From the NCBI RefSeq assembly GCF_000321225.1, contig NW_004450276.1, forward strand, positions 5,471,387 to 5,535,386: a DNA stretch of 64,000 bases. The letters are read 5' to 3'. Shown one piece after another: positions 1 through 11,340 of the stretch. The position numbers and the translations under genes were made by a program. The notes below the pieces were generated by a model that saw only the letters and a list, made by a program, of their open reading frames with translations, did no database searches and was not told the DNA's origin. The stretch comes from Odobenus rosmarus divergens (lineage: Eukaryota > Chordata > Mammalia > Carnivora > Odobenidae). Positions within the stretch are counted from its first letter, which is position 1. The number at the start of each line of letters is the position of its first letter.

Positions 1-1380
1 AGTGGAGGATTATATTTTTCTCAAACATGCAAAAAAGCTCCCTCTGTATTTCTTCAGGATGTCTCTCCAAATAAGTATATTTTATACCACGTAAATATTT
101 TTAGTATCTACCCTACCAAACCTTTACACTTGACTTAATTGTCAGTGCTGTTTCTAAAGTGTTGAAAAGTATATTGGTTTTCCACTTTTATTTCCCCCTT
201 TGAACAATTAAGACTTTAGGTCAATATATGATGGAGTAATTCTCTCCTCTTGGATTTTATATTTTCCCACTATAATTTAGACTGAAATGGGATTAAAACA
301 GGATCTAGAGTTCTAATCTTGGTTGATGTTTTGGTGTATTCACCGTAATGAGTCCTATTCCCTGGGGTCATGAAGCTCCCAAATGTCAATCAAGCAAACT
401 GATTCAGAAATGCCATTGTTCGACTCCCACGTCACTCCCCTTCCTCTCATTTTATTTAACAATACCGGAGTTCTCTGATCAGTCATTCGGAATATGAGGC
501 ATTATCTGGGGAAAATTCACAAAGTGTCTTGATCTTTCTTTGGGAGATACTGTTAAGGGGTTTCCGCAAAGCAGAGAGTGCTTGTTTATATTCCTGTCTT
601 TGGACCGCACTACGGATCGAAAGAACCAATGAATACCGCTTGAAAGAAAATCATACCGTAAATCCGTCAAAAATTAATTCGTCCAGTTGAATGTTACATT
701 TCTATTTTCGTGTTGGAAGCACCCTGACTTGTCACCGGAGGAGAAGTATGACCCGGTCTGGGTCCGGTTGACATGCCCTCACTTTCAACCCCGTCTATTT
801 TACCCCATTTAGTAATACTAATGTATTTAGACTGCACTAGTTAACCAAGAATTTATTTGGGGCCGAGGAAGAGCCAACCTTTGCCCGGGGAGCTCTACCC
901 AGCTCACTCAGACACGTCTGGGAGTCTCCGCAGCCCGCATTTCCCATCCGCAGCCCTGGGGCCATCTGTGCTTGGGTCTGAGCTCCGGGACCGTCCCCAA
1001 AGCCAAAGGCGTTAAGTGTTGTTACTAGCTCCGAACAGCCCAAATTAATGATCAGCCTAACTCGTGGAGGCCTTGAGCCTTCATCCAGAGTTCCCTGAAG
1101 GTTGCCAGTGCGGAGCCCGGCTCCTGCGAGGATTTCCTCGTAGGGAGGCCGGCGTGCAGGGCCGGTTTCAGGGGAAAAGCTGTCGTTTGCGTCTTTCACT
1201 TAGAGAGCTGTAGGGAAGGAGGCACGAACCAACCCTCCCGTTGTGGGTTCTCACGAGGGATTCACCCAGAATCGCAACAGCAGCTCTGGCTGCTTGACGT
1301 GCCTGTATACTCAAACGCTCGCCTTTGCTGCACACGTCTCCAACAAATGCACCAACCCTCGCGCCCCGCACGGTCTCCGC
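1..1380. other. Intergenic DNA, no gene recognised
   Basis: The first 800 bases are AT-rich and become GC-richer towards the next block. Short open frames on the minus strand (such as the one over 837-1199) have no recognisable domain. No tRNA, interspersed repeat or splice-linked coding exon was recognised. Confidence 0.6.
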
Positions 1381-2150
1381 GCCCACTTAGAGCCGAGGTG
1401 ACCAGGGAAGGCGGCGGAGGTGGGGACAGGGGGTGGAGCCGCTCTCTGGTGGGACACGATCAATCACTTTAAAGTAAAGGGTTCAAAAGTTCCAACCTCC
1501 CCTTTGGAGGGGAGAAGACAAGCTCCCTGGGGCCTGCTTCTCTGTGCAGCCCGCGGGTTCCCAGCAGCCGCGCCACGACGGGGGAGCTCGGCCGCCCCTC
1601 GCCGGAGTCACTTCCCGGGAGCACCCTCTCCCGCCCGCGCAGCCGGGCCAGGTTTATGGAGCTGGCAGGCGGCGGCGGCTTGGCTCCCGTGGAGGAGCGG
1701 CTCTCCCTCCGCACAAACAGGCTCTCCGCCCGCGAGCCCCCCGGCGTGCGCTTTTCCCTTTCTCAGCAAGCGGGAAAGGCCTATGCGGCGAGTTTGGCGG
1801 AGCGCGGGCGGCCTGGCAGCACCCGGGCCTCGCCGAAACCCGAGCTCCCTGCGACCTGCTCTGCAAGAAGGGGCGGGGGAGAGCGCCGGCAGGCTGTCCC
1901 GGAGGCGGGCAGTGCGAATTCCTCAGAAAAACACCAAAACCTTTCAAAAGACGTGGCTCTGCCCCTCCTCCTGTTCTGTGGCCTTCCATCCTGTCAGTCT
2001 CCTCCTCGCCACCCGGCCTGGCCCTCACCTGCGACCTTGCCAAGGGCCCAAACCACCGGTTTTCTTCCCCACCCCCGCTTTTAAGCTCCATCTCTTCCCT
2101 GACCTTTCCAAGGCCTCGGCTAGGGTAGCCAGGGTGCTGCAGAGGAAATG
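1381..2150. promoter_or_regulatory. CpG-rich block, possible promoter without a recognised gene
   Basis: This block is GC-rich with many CpG dinucleotides and overlapping long open frames on both strands, as expected where stop codons are depleted by high GC. None of the predicted proteins is recognisable. From memory, the gene left of SKIDA1 in human is CASC10 (MIR1915HG), also on the minus strand, with its promoter roughly 16 kb from the SKIDA1 3' end. This island lies about 12-13 kb from it, so it could be the counterpart, or that promoter could lie just outside the window. I did not see the miR-1915 mature sequence here. Confidence 0.45.
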
Positions 2151-5100
2151 AAATTGTTCTGGAGATTACAGTGGGGCTGTTGGCCAGGAGAAGTACCCCC
2201 CTCCTTTTTCTCAGGCTTCCATGTTAAGTGCAAACTTGTATTTCCCTTCACAAGAATAGACAAATTTTCTCGCTTATTTGCAGTTTTGCAAAGTTCTACA
2301 CACAGATCAGTGAACCTTAAGCGCCCTTTTTCAGGCCCACATTGTGGAGGTTTGTCAGGGTCCCTGGGCAGTGAGCGTAGTGACAGGTGAATCCAGCAGC
2401 CCCAGGGGAAGCCAGACCTAACCCCCAAGACTTACAATAGGGCCGGGGCCCAAAAGCTCCCCAAGCAGCTTCATGCAACAGGTACCCCACAGCAAGGCAG
2501 GCTTTCAGGATCCCAGAGCTTAGGCTCTGGACGCAGAACCTGCTCCCCAGTGACCTGAGACAGAGTCCCCACCTGCGTCTTTTCCCCCCAGGAGATTCCT
2601 TCTCTGCAAATTACCCCTCAGTCACACAAGAATCTCTGCACTCTGCACCACCTGCCCAGACACAGCCAGGCCTCCTTTCGGCCTCAGCAGTCCCTCACAG
2701 TATAAGTCCACTGATGCTTTCAACCTGCTTGTTCTTCCTGACGTGACTTGAGGAGGAAGACAGGGAGAATCAGAAGGGGAAGAGGAAGAGGAAAGTCAAG
2801 GAGATGCAGAATGCAGAATAAAAGTCCAAAGCGGGGGGCCATAGCAAAAACAGAGCAATTCCTTTCTTGTCCAAATCGCTGCTGAGCCTTTCCCACACTC
2901 AAGAAGAGAGATAACCGGGTTCCGTAACTCTTAACTTCTCAAAGTAACTTTTTCAAGTGATATTTTGCTCCCAGACCCATCTCTCTCCACAACCTGAAGA
3001 GAGGAAGGAGCTGTGTAGGTCTAGGGAGATAAACAGCTCTGTAGGGCAGAACGGCCTCCCTGTAGCCAGTCATCATTCCACAGAGAGCCCGGGAGCGTCA
3101 GGCCCCAGGAGCCTAAGGGCTCTGGTGCACAAGCAGCCTCCAGCCTTACCCATGCCCTGGTCAGCCCAAATTAGATTCAAAAGAAACAGAGAGGCTTAGG
3201 GTTCCGTCTCCTGCCTTGAACATTCCCTGGTAAGATCGTCCCACAGAAATAAAGCTCGTCCCTAGGACCGTGCTCCAAAGTGGCAGCTAGTCATGATAAG
3301 TGATAACTGGGATGGGAGGAGACTGGAAAAGACTGCAAGACTGATAGCAAAGAATGGAAGGGGCATTCAAGATATATACACATATGTTTACTTTTGCCTG
3401 ACTCTGAGATTCCTCCTCAGACCTTCCAGTCCGTCCTCCCTCAGCTGCCAGGGCAAAACAGAAATCAGCCTCTAGGTTATCAGAGACGGTGGGGGTGGGC
3501 ATGGGGGGCATGCCGTTTCCAACCCCGGCCTAGTATATAAGGAAGGAGACAATGAGTAGGGAAAGATCTGGCAGAAGGCAAGAGAGGCCTGGGCAGCAGC
3601 CGCAACCCCCAGTCGCTCTGAGGAACTCATCCTCATTAAAGAAACCCTTTGTACAATGCTGCATTTCTTCCCCGCATTGGTGGCGACCACACTGGAGGAG
3701 GAGGCCTCAGGCAGCCCCATGCAGGCATCCCGCAGTGTGTCTCTAGCAGCAGACTCGGTATCCCCAGTGTGAAGAGCCCAGGCCTTGCCCATTAGGCTGG
3801 GACTGGAAACATTCCCCCCACTGCTCCAAGCTGCCTCTGCGGTAACTACCCCAAATCCCTAAGCAGATTCCTGGACTGAGAGAAACGCCGTTCATAGCAC
3901 GAATGTCTACGAGCTAGATTCAGGAGGAAAGAAGGACAGCAAACCCCACCCGATTCTGAAACCGCTCATGAAATAATGTGAGGCAGTGGGTATCGATGCA
4001 TGTAGATATGACGGTTTCATACTCCTGGCCGAGGAATGGCAATGCAAAAATATTTCTCCCCTATATAGCACCAAAGTCTGTTTTATGTCCTGCTATTGTG
4101 AAGCCACCTTCTGTAAACCATATTGTGCATTTCCCCCTAGATTTTAATGAAACAAGAACTGGGCAAAAGCGACTGCTTTGTCCCAGAGCTGAAACAAAGA
4201 CTAATACACAGCAAAGGAGCAGCCCCTTCCAAGATGTACTCTTCTCTGACTTGGGAGAAAGGCTCCTAGAGTGACCCGCCATAATCGTGGTTGATATTTA
4301 ATCCTCCTCAGTACAAAGGCCCATCTTTTCACTATGCAGAAGCACCACTGCAATATGACTAGCCTTTCGAGTTATATCCCAAACCGAGAGTCCAGACTTA
4401 GACTTGGATTGTCTAGGCCTCTTCTAACCTGAACAAAAAGGATCTGAAGAAAATCACATTTTTTTTTTCCTTCGCAACAAAGCATTCCTAATCACTTCAG
4501 CTTGTTGGTGAATTTTTATTCCCGTGTCCACTTGGGGTATTGAAATCGATCACTGCAATATTTAATATATAACACTCCCAGGGTCATTGCTCTCCTAAGA
4601 CCGAATTCTCTCTCCCTCATGCCCTAACCTCAGCCGGGTTGCTACCCTCCCACTCCCATCTGTCCAGGCCCTCTGTTTTTCTATCCACATAACGCCTTGA
4701 ATTCTCAGCCTAGCCCGGCAACTTCACGTGTATTTTGTTTTCTGGTATGGAAAGTACTGAAAGCTCTAGGCAGGACTGCACTTAAAAGGGAAAATGAGGA
4801 GCTCAGTAGATTGGAGAAAATTAACCTGCCACAAACAACCTCATTAAAGAGCTGCCTACCAAGAGTTAAGAATTAATAGCAAAATGGATGGGGGGGGCAA
4901 CCTTGAGTGAAGAGACCTTAAAACCGCTTTCCCTGAAAGGTGCATAATTTACAAGCCCAACCTAACATTCAGTTTTATTTCCCTTTCCTAGTGACCTGTC
5001 CCATAACCTTGTAATCCACTGTGGGGGCGTTTTTCTCTTTGGTCCCTTTCTTCTTTATACACACCCACAGGTTTGCAAGTCCGAATACTTTCTGATATTT

Positions 5101-5351
5101 TTGGTTCAAAAATGCACCTAAATTGTTTGGGTCCTTTTAATTTAGAAAGACACTTTAAGAGACTCCTGGAATACCCTTTGGGACTTGTTAGATGATTTGA
5201 AGAGTGCCCTTAAAAGAATTGTTTGGATAAGAGGGGGTGTGGGGGAATCATGCAGAAAGAAGCATGAAAAACCAGAGTGAGGACATTTTGTAGATTTAGT
5301 GTTTCGATGGAGCTATGCTTTATTTTGCACATGAAGTTCAAATTTAAGTAA

Positions 5352-5369
5352 AGCCCATGTACATGGGCT
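5352..5369. repeat. Perfect 18-bp palindrome
   Basis: The sequence AGCCCATGTACATGGGCT is its own reverse complement over all 18 bases, centred between 5360 and 5361. It could be a dimeric transcription-factor site or chance. No family is recognised. Confidence 0.8.
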
Positions 5370-6004
5370 GTAAGTTGCTTTTCTAATGTTTTATTGGGTA
5401 TTGTATTCTATATTGGCATTTTATATGCATAATCTCATTTCAATGCAGAGCCGCATACTAAATCCTGGGGCAAGCAGATGAGAATGCAGTATGGATATTA
5501 CACTCAATTTCATTGGCTTCAGTGAGACTTTGCACATCGCGATTTCCATTGTAATGGCTTATCTTTGGCTAGAATTTTACACATTGACATGCTATTCCTT
5601 TGGCCAGAATCCTGAATGAAGAAACTGTGTCAATGGAACAGCCATAATGATTCCATTCACATTATAGCAGGTAACAGGGATCAATGGTCCTAAGACTATT
5701 TATAAAAGATTTCCTGTGGGGTTTTTTTTCCTTAATTATTTCTGCACTTTTTTCCTTGAAGGAGATCACATTTAAAATCAACGTTGGAGTATACACTAAA
5801 GTATTGGTTCAAAACAGTAAGAGATAGGAAATTCACAATCCGGTTGCTTCAATTCAACTAGAAATCTTCCATTGTGTCAGAATATTATGGGTAGTCCCCA
5901 TGTTATGTAGGATCGGATCCTATTCAGATAAACCAGCTAGAGATTGATACAAAGGACAAGATTTTAGAAGGACTGGCAACCTCATTAAATCTACAAATTA
6001 GTTA

Positions 6005-6059
6005 TATTTTCCTCCCATTTAATTTATACAAAATAAGTTCTATTTTCCTCCCATTTAAT
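6005..6059 (+). repeat. Local 19-bp direct duplication
   Basis: The 19-mer TATTTTCCTCCCATTTAAT occurs at 6005-6023 and again, identical, at 6041-6059, giving a 36-bp period. The intervening bases are not repeated. This looks like a small local duplication. Confidence 0.8.
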
Positions 6060-7780
6060 AGTAACATTAAATTACAAATGGCAGGCTGAAACTGTATGAG
6101 ATAATATGAAATTTTGATATTTTAGGGGAAACATGTGTCTGAGGTCATTTTTCGATAGAAGATGGCAGGAGTGTATAACTAATTTCCTAATTGACTTTTA
6201 AATTTACAATACATAAAGATGTAAAAGGATTTTTCAAAAAAACACAAAAGATTTAAATATTTTTATTTTCTTAAAATGACATGAGCAGCAAAAACAATTG
6301 GACAATCCGAATGTTAACCAAGTTCGTCTACTTAAAAATGTTCCTCATTTAGAAGAGGGGAAAAAAGTACTACCTCTCTTTTTAAATTCAGATGAGAAAC
6401 ACTCTGGTGGGAGTGATGTACACCCTTTTAATTTTCAATCATATATGTTTAAGGTTGTTCTTTTAAAAAAATCTTTATTATTAACAGAAAATATCAAAAT
6501 TGGCTTTTTGAAGACCAATTTGCCACATGATGTATAACACATGATGTCCAGCACATGCAGGACAAGAGGCTGGAAAGCCCTGGCCTCTCACCCAGCAAGG
6601 AGGCTCAGGGTCACTTCAGGCTCCCACGCTGCCTCTATCAGCACTGGTTTAAGGCCAGATCTTACCCTCCTTCCACCTCTGGAGAAAGTATTGCTAACTA
6701 TTGGGTGCAAAGGTTAGGTAGGAGGCGGGGAAGAAGAGGAAAAGCTGAGAAGGTGGGAAGAGAGAAGAAAAAGGGAAAAGGTAAATAAACCTGGTCATGG
6801 CCATTTCTACTCTATCAGGGAGGTTTTACTCTGAATGGATGTAATATCCAGGCATTTGAAAGCTTAACCATCCACTGGTCTGCCTATTTGGGTCCAATGT
6901 AGAGGCAGAAAACTAGTCTTCCCCATTTGCCCCCACGGACAATCAGGGTATTCATTTGAACGAAAGGGAAAAAGAGAGAGGGTGAGAGAGACATGGGGGA
7001 AAATGAATGTAAAATGTGCCTTTATTCCTGAGAGATCCAAGAATCTAGGTCCTTTCCAGTCATTTCAGGGACAGAAAGCCTTACCTACTGACCAAGGGGT
7101 GGCTTTAAGATCTCTTACAGGTTTGTGTCGTTTCTAACTTTCACAGGAAAGAAAGAAGGCTGTTGCCTAACCTTAGTGCAGTCTCTCTTCTATACTGTTT
7201 TTCCCCTCTATTGCTCATCACTTATCACAAGTATTGTGTTGTTCCTGGAGCTGACTTAAACTGATTTGAAAGAGGGCAAGCAATAACAATGGAAATTATA
7301 TTCCAATTTTGGTGCCCAACATGTGCTTGTCCAGTAGCCCAGTCTCCAGGTGACCTGAGTTTGTCTGTCTGTTTGTTTTGATAGCTTGGGGAAGAGGGCA
7401 GGCAGGGACTCAGACAGTTTCCCTTCTGTTTCTCTCCGCTTCCTTCTGAGCATCCTGGCTAGGGAAGGCCCTTGCAGACCTGTGAGCAGTTGCTCTCTGC
7501 TAGACTGGCAATATTTTAGGGTCTAAGTCTATTGACTGCTAAGCCTCTTCCATCCAAAAGGGTCAAACACAGACATATCGATGGCACTGATTAGATGAAT
7601 AACTGGATCTTACTGGAGAGCCTCTAGGCTGCCTGCCACTCTCTCTCTACCTCCTTCTGTCTTGCTCTAGTCTCTCAAGTAAAGGACGATCCCAACAGCA
7701 GGAACTAAGGCATAGGGATACCCTAGCATCCTAAGTACTTGGCCTGTTTCTCCTGTAGATGTTCTTTTCAGACTACCCGG

Positions 7781-7836
7781 ACACACACATACACACACAC
7801 ACACACACGCACGCACGCACACACACACACACACAC
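7781..7836 (+). repeat. (CA)n microsatellite with CG interruptions
   Basis: An alternating AC run of about 56 bases contains ACGC units around 7807-7818. It is a likely polymorphic simple repeat. Confidence 0.9.
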
Positions 7837-8950
7837 CTGCTGGCAGTAGCCTCTCCTAATTCTTTTTCGAAATCTCTCTCCCTCCACCTCTCTGGCCTTA
7901 CCGTCCCTTGCAAGGGGACAACTACTGCCCTTCCCCCAGTTAGACACCAGTCAGTCCCACAGCCATGGCGGCAGCCGGGGAAGAATAGAAAGCTCGCTGG
8001 GCCAAACAGCCCGGCTCTGGGCAAAGAAGTGGTGGGAGTCAAGTAGTGGTCCAGGAGAGAGCTGCTCCCGACCGGCAAAACATTCATGCAACTGGGCAAA
8101 GGTTTTCCTTTGGCAATTTTAGCTGCTGCTGCTAGGTCCTAGAAAGGGGCCGGGGCGGGGGGGGGGGGAGGAATGGCAGTCAGCAGTGCAAGTAGAGAGG
8201 AGCCCCGCATGGAGGCCATTGACTGGGGTTTAACTCCACACGTTTTGGGGTCGTGTTTTTCCAAACAAACTGGAGTGATCTTTAGGGAAAGCCAAATACA
8301 CATGATGAAAACATCCTGTTTTGAGAAGCAGGAACGGTGGAACCACAGTGACTGCCCACGAGGGCGTCAATCAGCCAGGAAAGGGGCTTGGGAGCCCAAG
8401 GCTTGAATTCGGTGAATTCGTGCAATTTGGAGCTTTTCTGCTTAGTACTGATCCCTAAACTCAATTTTGAAAACAGCCTCCATCGCAGAAGTGTGGGTTG
8501 TGTTATCCCAGTATTTGCATGCATCGATTGGGCTAAAATAAAATGCATCTCTGAGGCATGCGCCTCAGAGAAGGAAGAAGCAGGGACAGTCACAAGAGGA
8601 ATAGCAGAAAGTGCATAGTTAATATGGGTTGTACGCGAATCCGCGAAACAAGTGCTTTAAACCCAGGGGGATTTCACGTAATAGCTAATTTGGTGAGAAA
8701 GCGAGTGTGCGCAAGCGGAGGGCCATCTTAGAAGGCCAGGAAGATAGGGAAGATACAGGTTTTTCTGACTGGAATTAACATTTCCTTGTGATTTGCATTT
8801 GCTAATGTCCAAACCCTTCCGTACAGTCCACCTAACCCAGGCTTCCCCCCACCCCCCCCACCCCCGCAACGGAGGCTCACGAAGAAATTCTCTTCCCTCT
8901 AGCTGCACTGCCAGAGCTCAAAGGCTGCAGAGAGGCTGCTGCGGCTGCTT
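7837..8950. other. Intergenic DNA
   Basis: No gene is recognised. The stretch holds a G-run near 8152-8169 and the inverted repeat at 8548-8571. GC rises towards the island that follows. Confidence 0.5.
8548..8571. repeat. 10-bp inverted repeat with 4-nt loop
   Basis: The arms TCTCTGAGGC and GCCTCAGAGA are exact reverse complements separated by ATGC. RNA or single-stranded DNA would form a compact hairpin. There is no T-tract or gene end nearby that would give it an obvious role. Confidence 0.75.
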
Positions 8951-8984
8951 CCCCCCCCCCCCCCCCCCCCCCCCACGCCCCCCC
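8951..8984 (+). repeat. Poly-C tract
   Basis: An uninterrupted run of 34 cytosines is followed by further C-rich sequence. The opposite strand is poly-G and could form a quadruplex. Length in the assembly may be unreliable. Confidence 0.85.
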
Positions 8985-9235
8985 CTCCCGATCCACCGGG
9001 TCTTAAGTCCTGGGAAGGCCGCGGGGCCGAGCCCAGGGAGGCGCTCTCCGCCTGCCCTCTCCAGGCCTGCGGGACCCGGCCGGGGCCTCGCCTCGAAGTT
9101 AATCAAATGAACCCAGCGCCTGCCTGGTTTGGCCCAGACCCTTCCTGGGTCCCAACTGACTGGAAAGAGAACTGGAAAAGATAGGAAAAGGAGATAATGT
9201 CTTATCCTAGACTAAAGAAGAAATCCGTTTCCTTG

Positions 9236-9321
9236 TCTCTCTCTCTCACGCACACACACACACGCGCGCGCGCGCGCACACACAGACACACACACACAGA
9301 CACACAGACACACACACACAC
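9236..9321 (+). repeat. (CT)n(CA)n(CG)n compound microsatellite
   Basis: A CT run passes into CA and then an alternating CG run at about 9262-9277, followed by CA with GA interruptions. The CA/CG part is alternating pyrimidine-purine, the type of sequence that can adopt Z-DNA. Confidence 0.9.
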
Positions 9322-9369
9322 CCAAAAGCCTTTCCTCCGATTTCTCCAGTCTTCTGAGTCCATTTCAGG

Positions 9370-9396
9370 TGAGAGAGAGAGAGAGAGAGAGAGAGA
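9370..9396 (+). repeat. (GA)n microsatellite
   Basis: GA dinucleotides repeat about 13 times, and loose purine-rich sequence continues to about 9435. Confidence 0.9.
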
Positions 9397-11340
9397 TCGC
9401 GCGTGAGAGAGAAGGGAAGAAAGAGGGAGGGAGAGACACAGCTTTTAAACAAAAGACGAGGAGGCGCAGGCGGGGGTCTGGAACTCCCCTTCGGGGGCTG
9501 CTCGGCCCGGAGCCCCTCCGGTCCCCCGACCCGGCTTCTTCGGGCGCTCGACAGGCTTGGGCCAAACCGGCCTGAGCCCGCCCTCCACGCGGCTGGACAA
9601 CTGGAGACAATGGCCAAGCACCAGTTCCACCCCAGCGCGGGTGGAGCCGGCGCCCGGGCCGGCCGGCGTGTGACCGAGGCGGTGGGACCAGAGAAGGGCG
9701 CCGGGCCCCGCTCCGCCTCCCCGCGGCCCTCACCGCCTGGGTCGCCCTGGCGCTCCCGATTCTCCTCGTCCCACTTAGCAAGCTGCTCTTGGGGGCCCGC
9801 GAGTTCAAAACACGCCTTCTCATTAATTAAAGCCTGGAAACCCTCGCCACTTGCTTCCCAGGCCGAGTCGCCGTCTCCAGAGGTCGCCCGGGCCCTCTCG
9901 GCCCGCGTCCGCTTCCGCGCGGGGCCTCGGAGGCCGAGCGGCCATTTACTGCCCTCTGATTGCGCAGAGGACCAGGTTAGCTCATAAAGCCTTTCACACT
10001 CAACAATGGGGATTTTCTCAACAATTAACAAGAAACAACATAATAAAGCCATTTACAAAGACCTTGCTATTTACTATAAATTAGGCACTCTTTAAGAGAC
10101 CAGTGCGTAATTTCACACACTTTACAACTGGGGCTGCATTTTAAACACCCGGGAAAACAAGCTTGTTGCACTTTCCTGTGACCTATCTGCGGTGCACCTC
10201 TGTTTCCCCTCTTCCTCTAGGAGCAGCTTTGTTTGCAACTGCTGCACTCCAACCTCCCCAACCAAGGGTGGTTTTCCAGGTCACTATCTCACGTTTCCCG
10301 TTTCCAGGTCATCATTACACTTTCAGGGGCACTGAGAGGTTCCAAGGACAGGCACCACGGCCCCAAAGAAAGCAAGCCTTGCCCCCATCCCATTTTCCCC
10401 CTCTTTGGGAGTTCTGCGGGGCCCTCGCCTGCGCACCCGAGCCCTCCCCAGACTCCCGGCCGCAGGTCTTGGGCCACTTCCCAGAAGGCGTTCACAGCCA
10501 TGCTGGCTGGCCCAGTGTGAAGCCTCATCTCTTTGCCACTTGCGTTCCACACACGCGTTTTGGAGACCTTGGCCAGCCCTCCGCCCAAAGCAAAAAAAGC
10601 TGGGCCCCATTTGCCTGGGACAGAGAGATGAGGCCTGGGCGAGAAGGTGAGAAATGGCTAGGCAGTGTGTGCGTGTGCCGGGGTGGGAGGTGACTTCAGA
10701 ACACACAAAAGGAGCGCAAAGTGAGAGGAGGCGGTCCAGTCCCCGAGGACCGGCCGCGCGCCCTGTCGCCCCTGCTCCCAGTGGGCCTGGCCTTGAGGCC
10801 ACTGGGACATGAGACTGCGTGGAGAGGAGCTGGGGGCCGTGCGCACCGGGGTACGGGCTCTTCCGCCCCAGGGTAGGTGACAAATTCAGAGGAGAGCAAG
10901 ATCTGGGCGGGGAAAAAAAGTCACAAAGAAATTTGTTTGCCATCATGCAAAATGGCGGCATTTAAACATCTTTCTGGGGCTGGTGGCCCAGACCAGGGAG
11001 CTAAGAGCTGCCCTGGGTCAGCACGGGGGCCAGAGTTTGGCACCTAGGTGGAAAACGAGGGGGAAAGGGACCCCGAAACCCCTAAGTCCCCCCGGGGCCG
11101 GCCCTTCGCCGGCTCAGCCGTCCCCTGCCTTCCCTCCCAGCCCGCCAGTCCCAAGCCCCGCGCCCGCAGCCCCTGGACACTGACCCCTGTTTACAAACAC
11201 AGCCCGGGGGCGGGGTGGGGCCGGCGGGAATGCAGGCTGGCGGGGTGGGGGAAGGCAGCTCGCTCCGGAGGACGCCACCAGCAGAGAGGAACGAGGAGTT
11301 GGTGCGAGAGAGCGGGCCCGGCAGCTGGAAAGGACTGAAC

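Larger units (their letters stand above)
2151..7780. other. Intergenic DNA without recognisable genes or young repeats
   Basis: These 5.6 kb carry no open frame with a recognisable domain and no SINE, LINE or LTR copy that I could identify. Much of 5.3-5.7 kb is AT-rich, homeobox-site-like sequence with little simple-repeat character. That would fit a conserved enhancer near a developmental gene, but conservation cannot be judged from one sequence. Confidence 0.5.
8985..11340. promoter_or_regulatory. CpG-rich region downstream of SKIDA1, no gene recognised
   Basis: GC-rich, CpG-containing DNA extends about 2.3 kb, split by microsatellites at 9236-9321 and 9370-9396. Long open frames exist on both strands (for example 9246-10052 minus and 10163-10693 plus). 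They are low-complexity and Arg/Pro/Ala-rich, as expected of GC-rich non-coding DNA, and none is recognisable. It lies roughly 3-5 kb beyond the probable SKIDA1 3' end. It may be the promoter of a non-coding RNA or a Polycomb-type island; both are inference. Confidence 0.45.

Noticed and set aside
9725..9765. Possible miR-1915 site because of a GGGTCGCCCTGG-like stretch
   Set aside because: Only a short partial similarity to the mature sequence as I remember it, with no matching hairpin arms around it.
9246..10052. 268-codon minus-strand open frame in the CpG-rich region
   Set aside because: Low complexity, includes translated CA/CG and GA microsatellites, and no recognisable domain. High GC explains its length.
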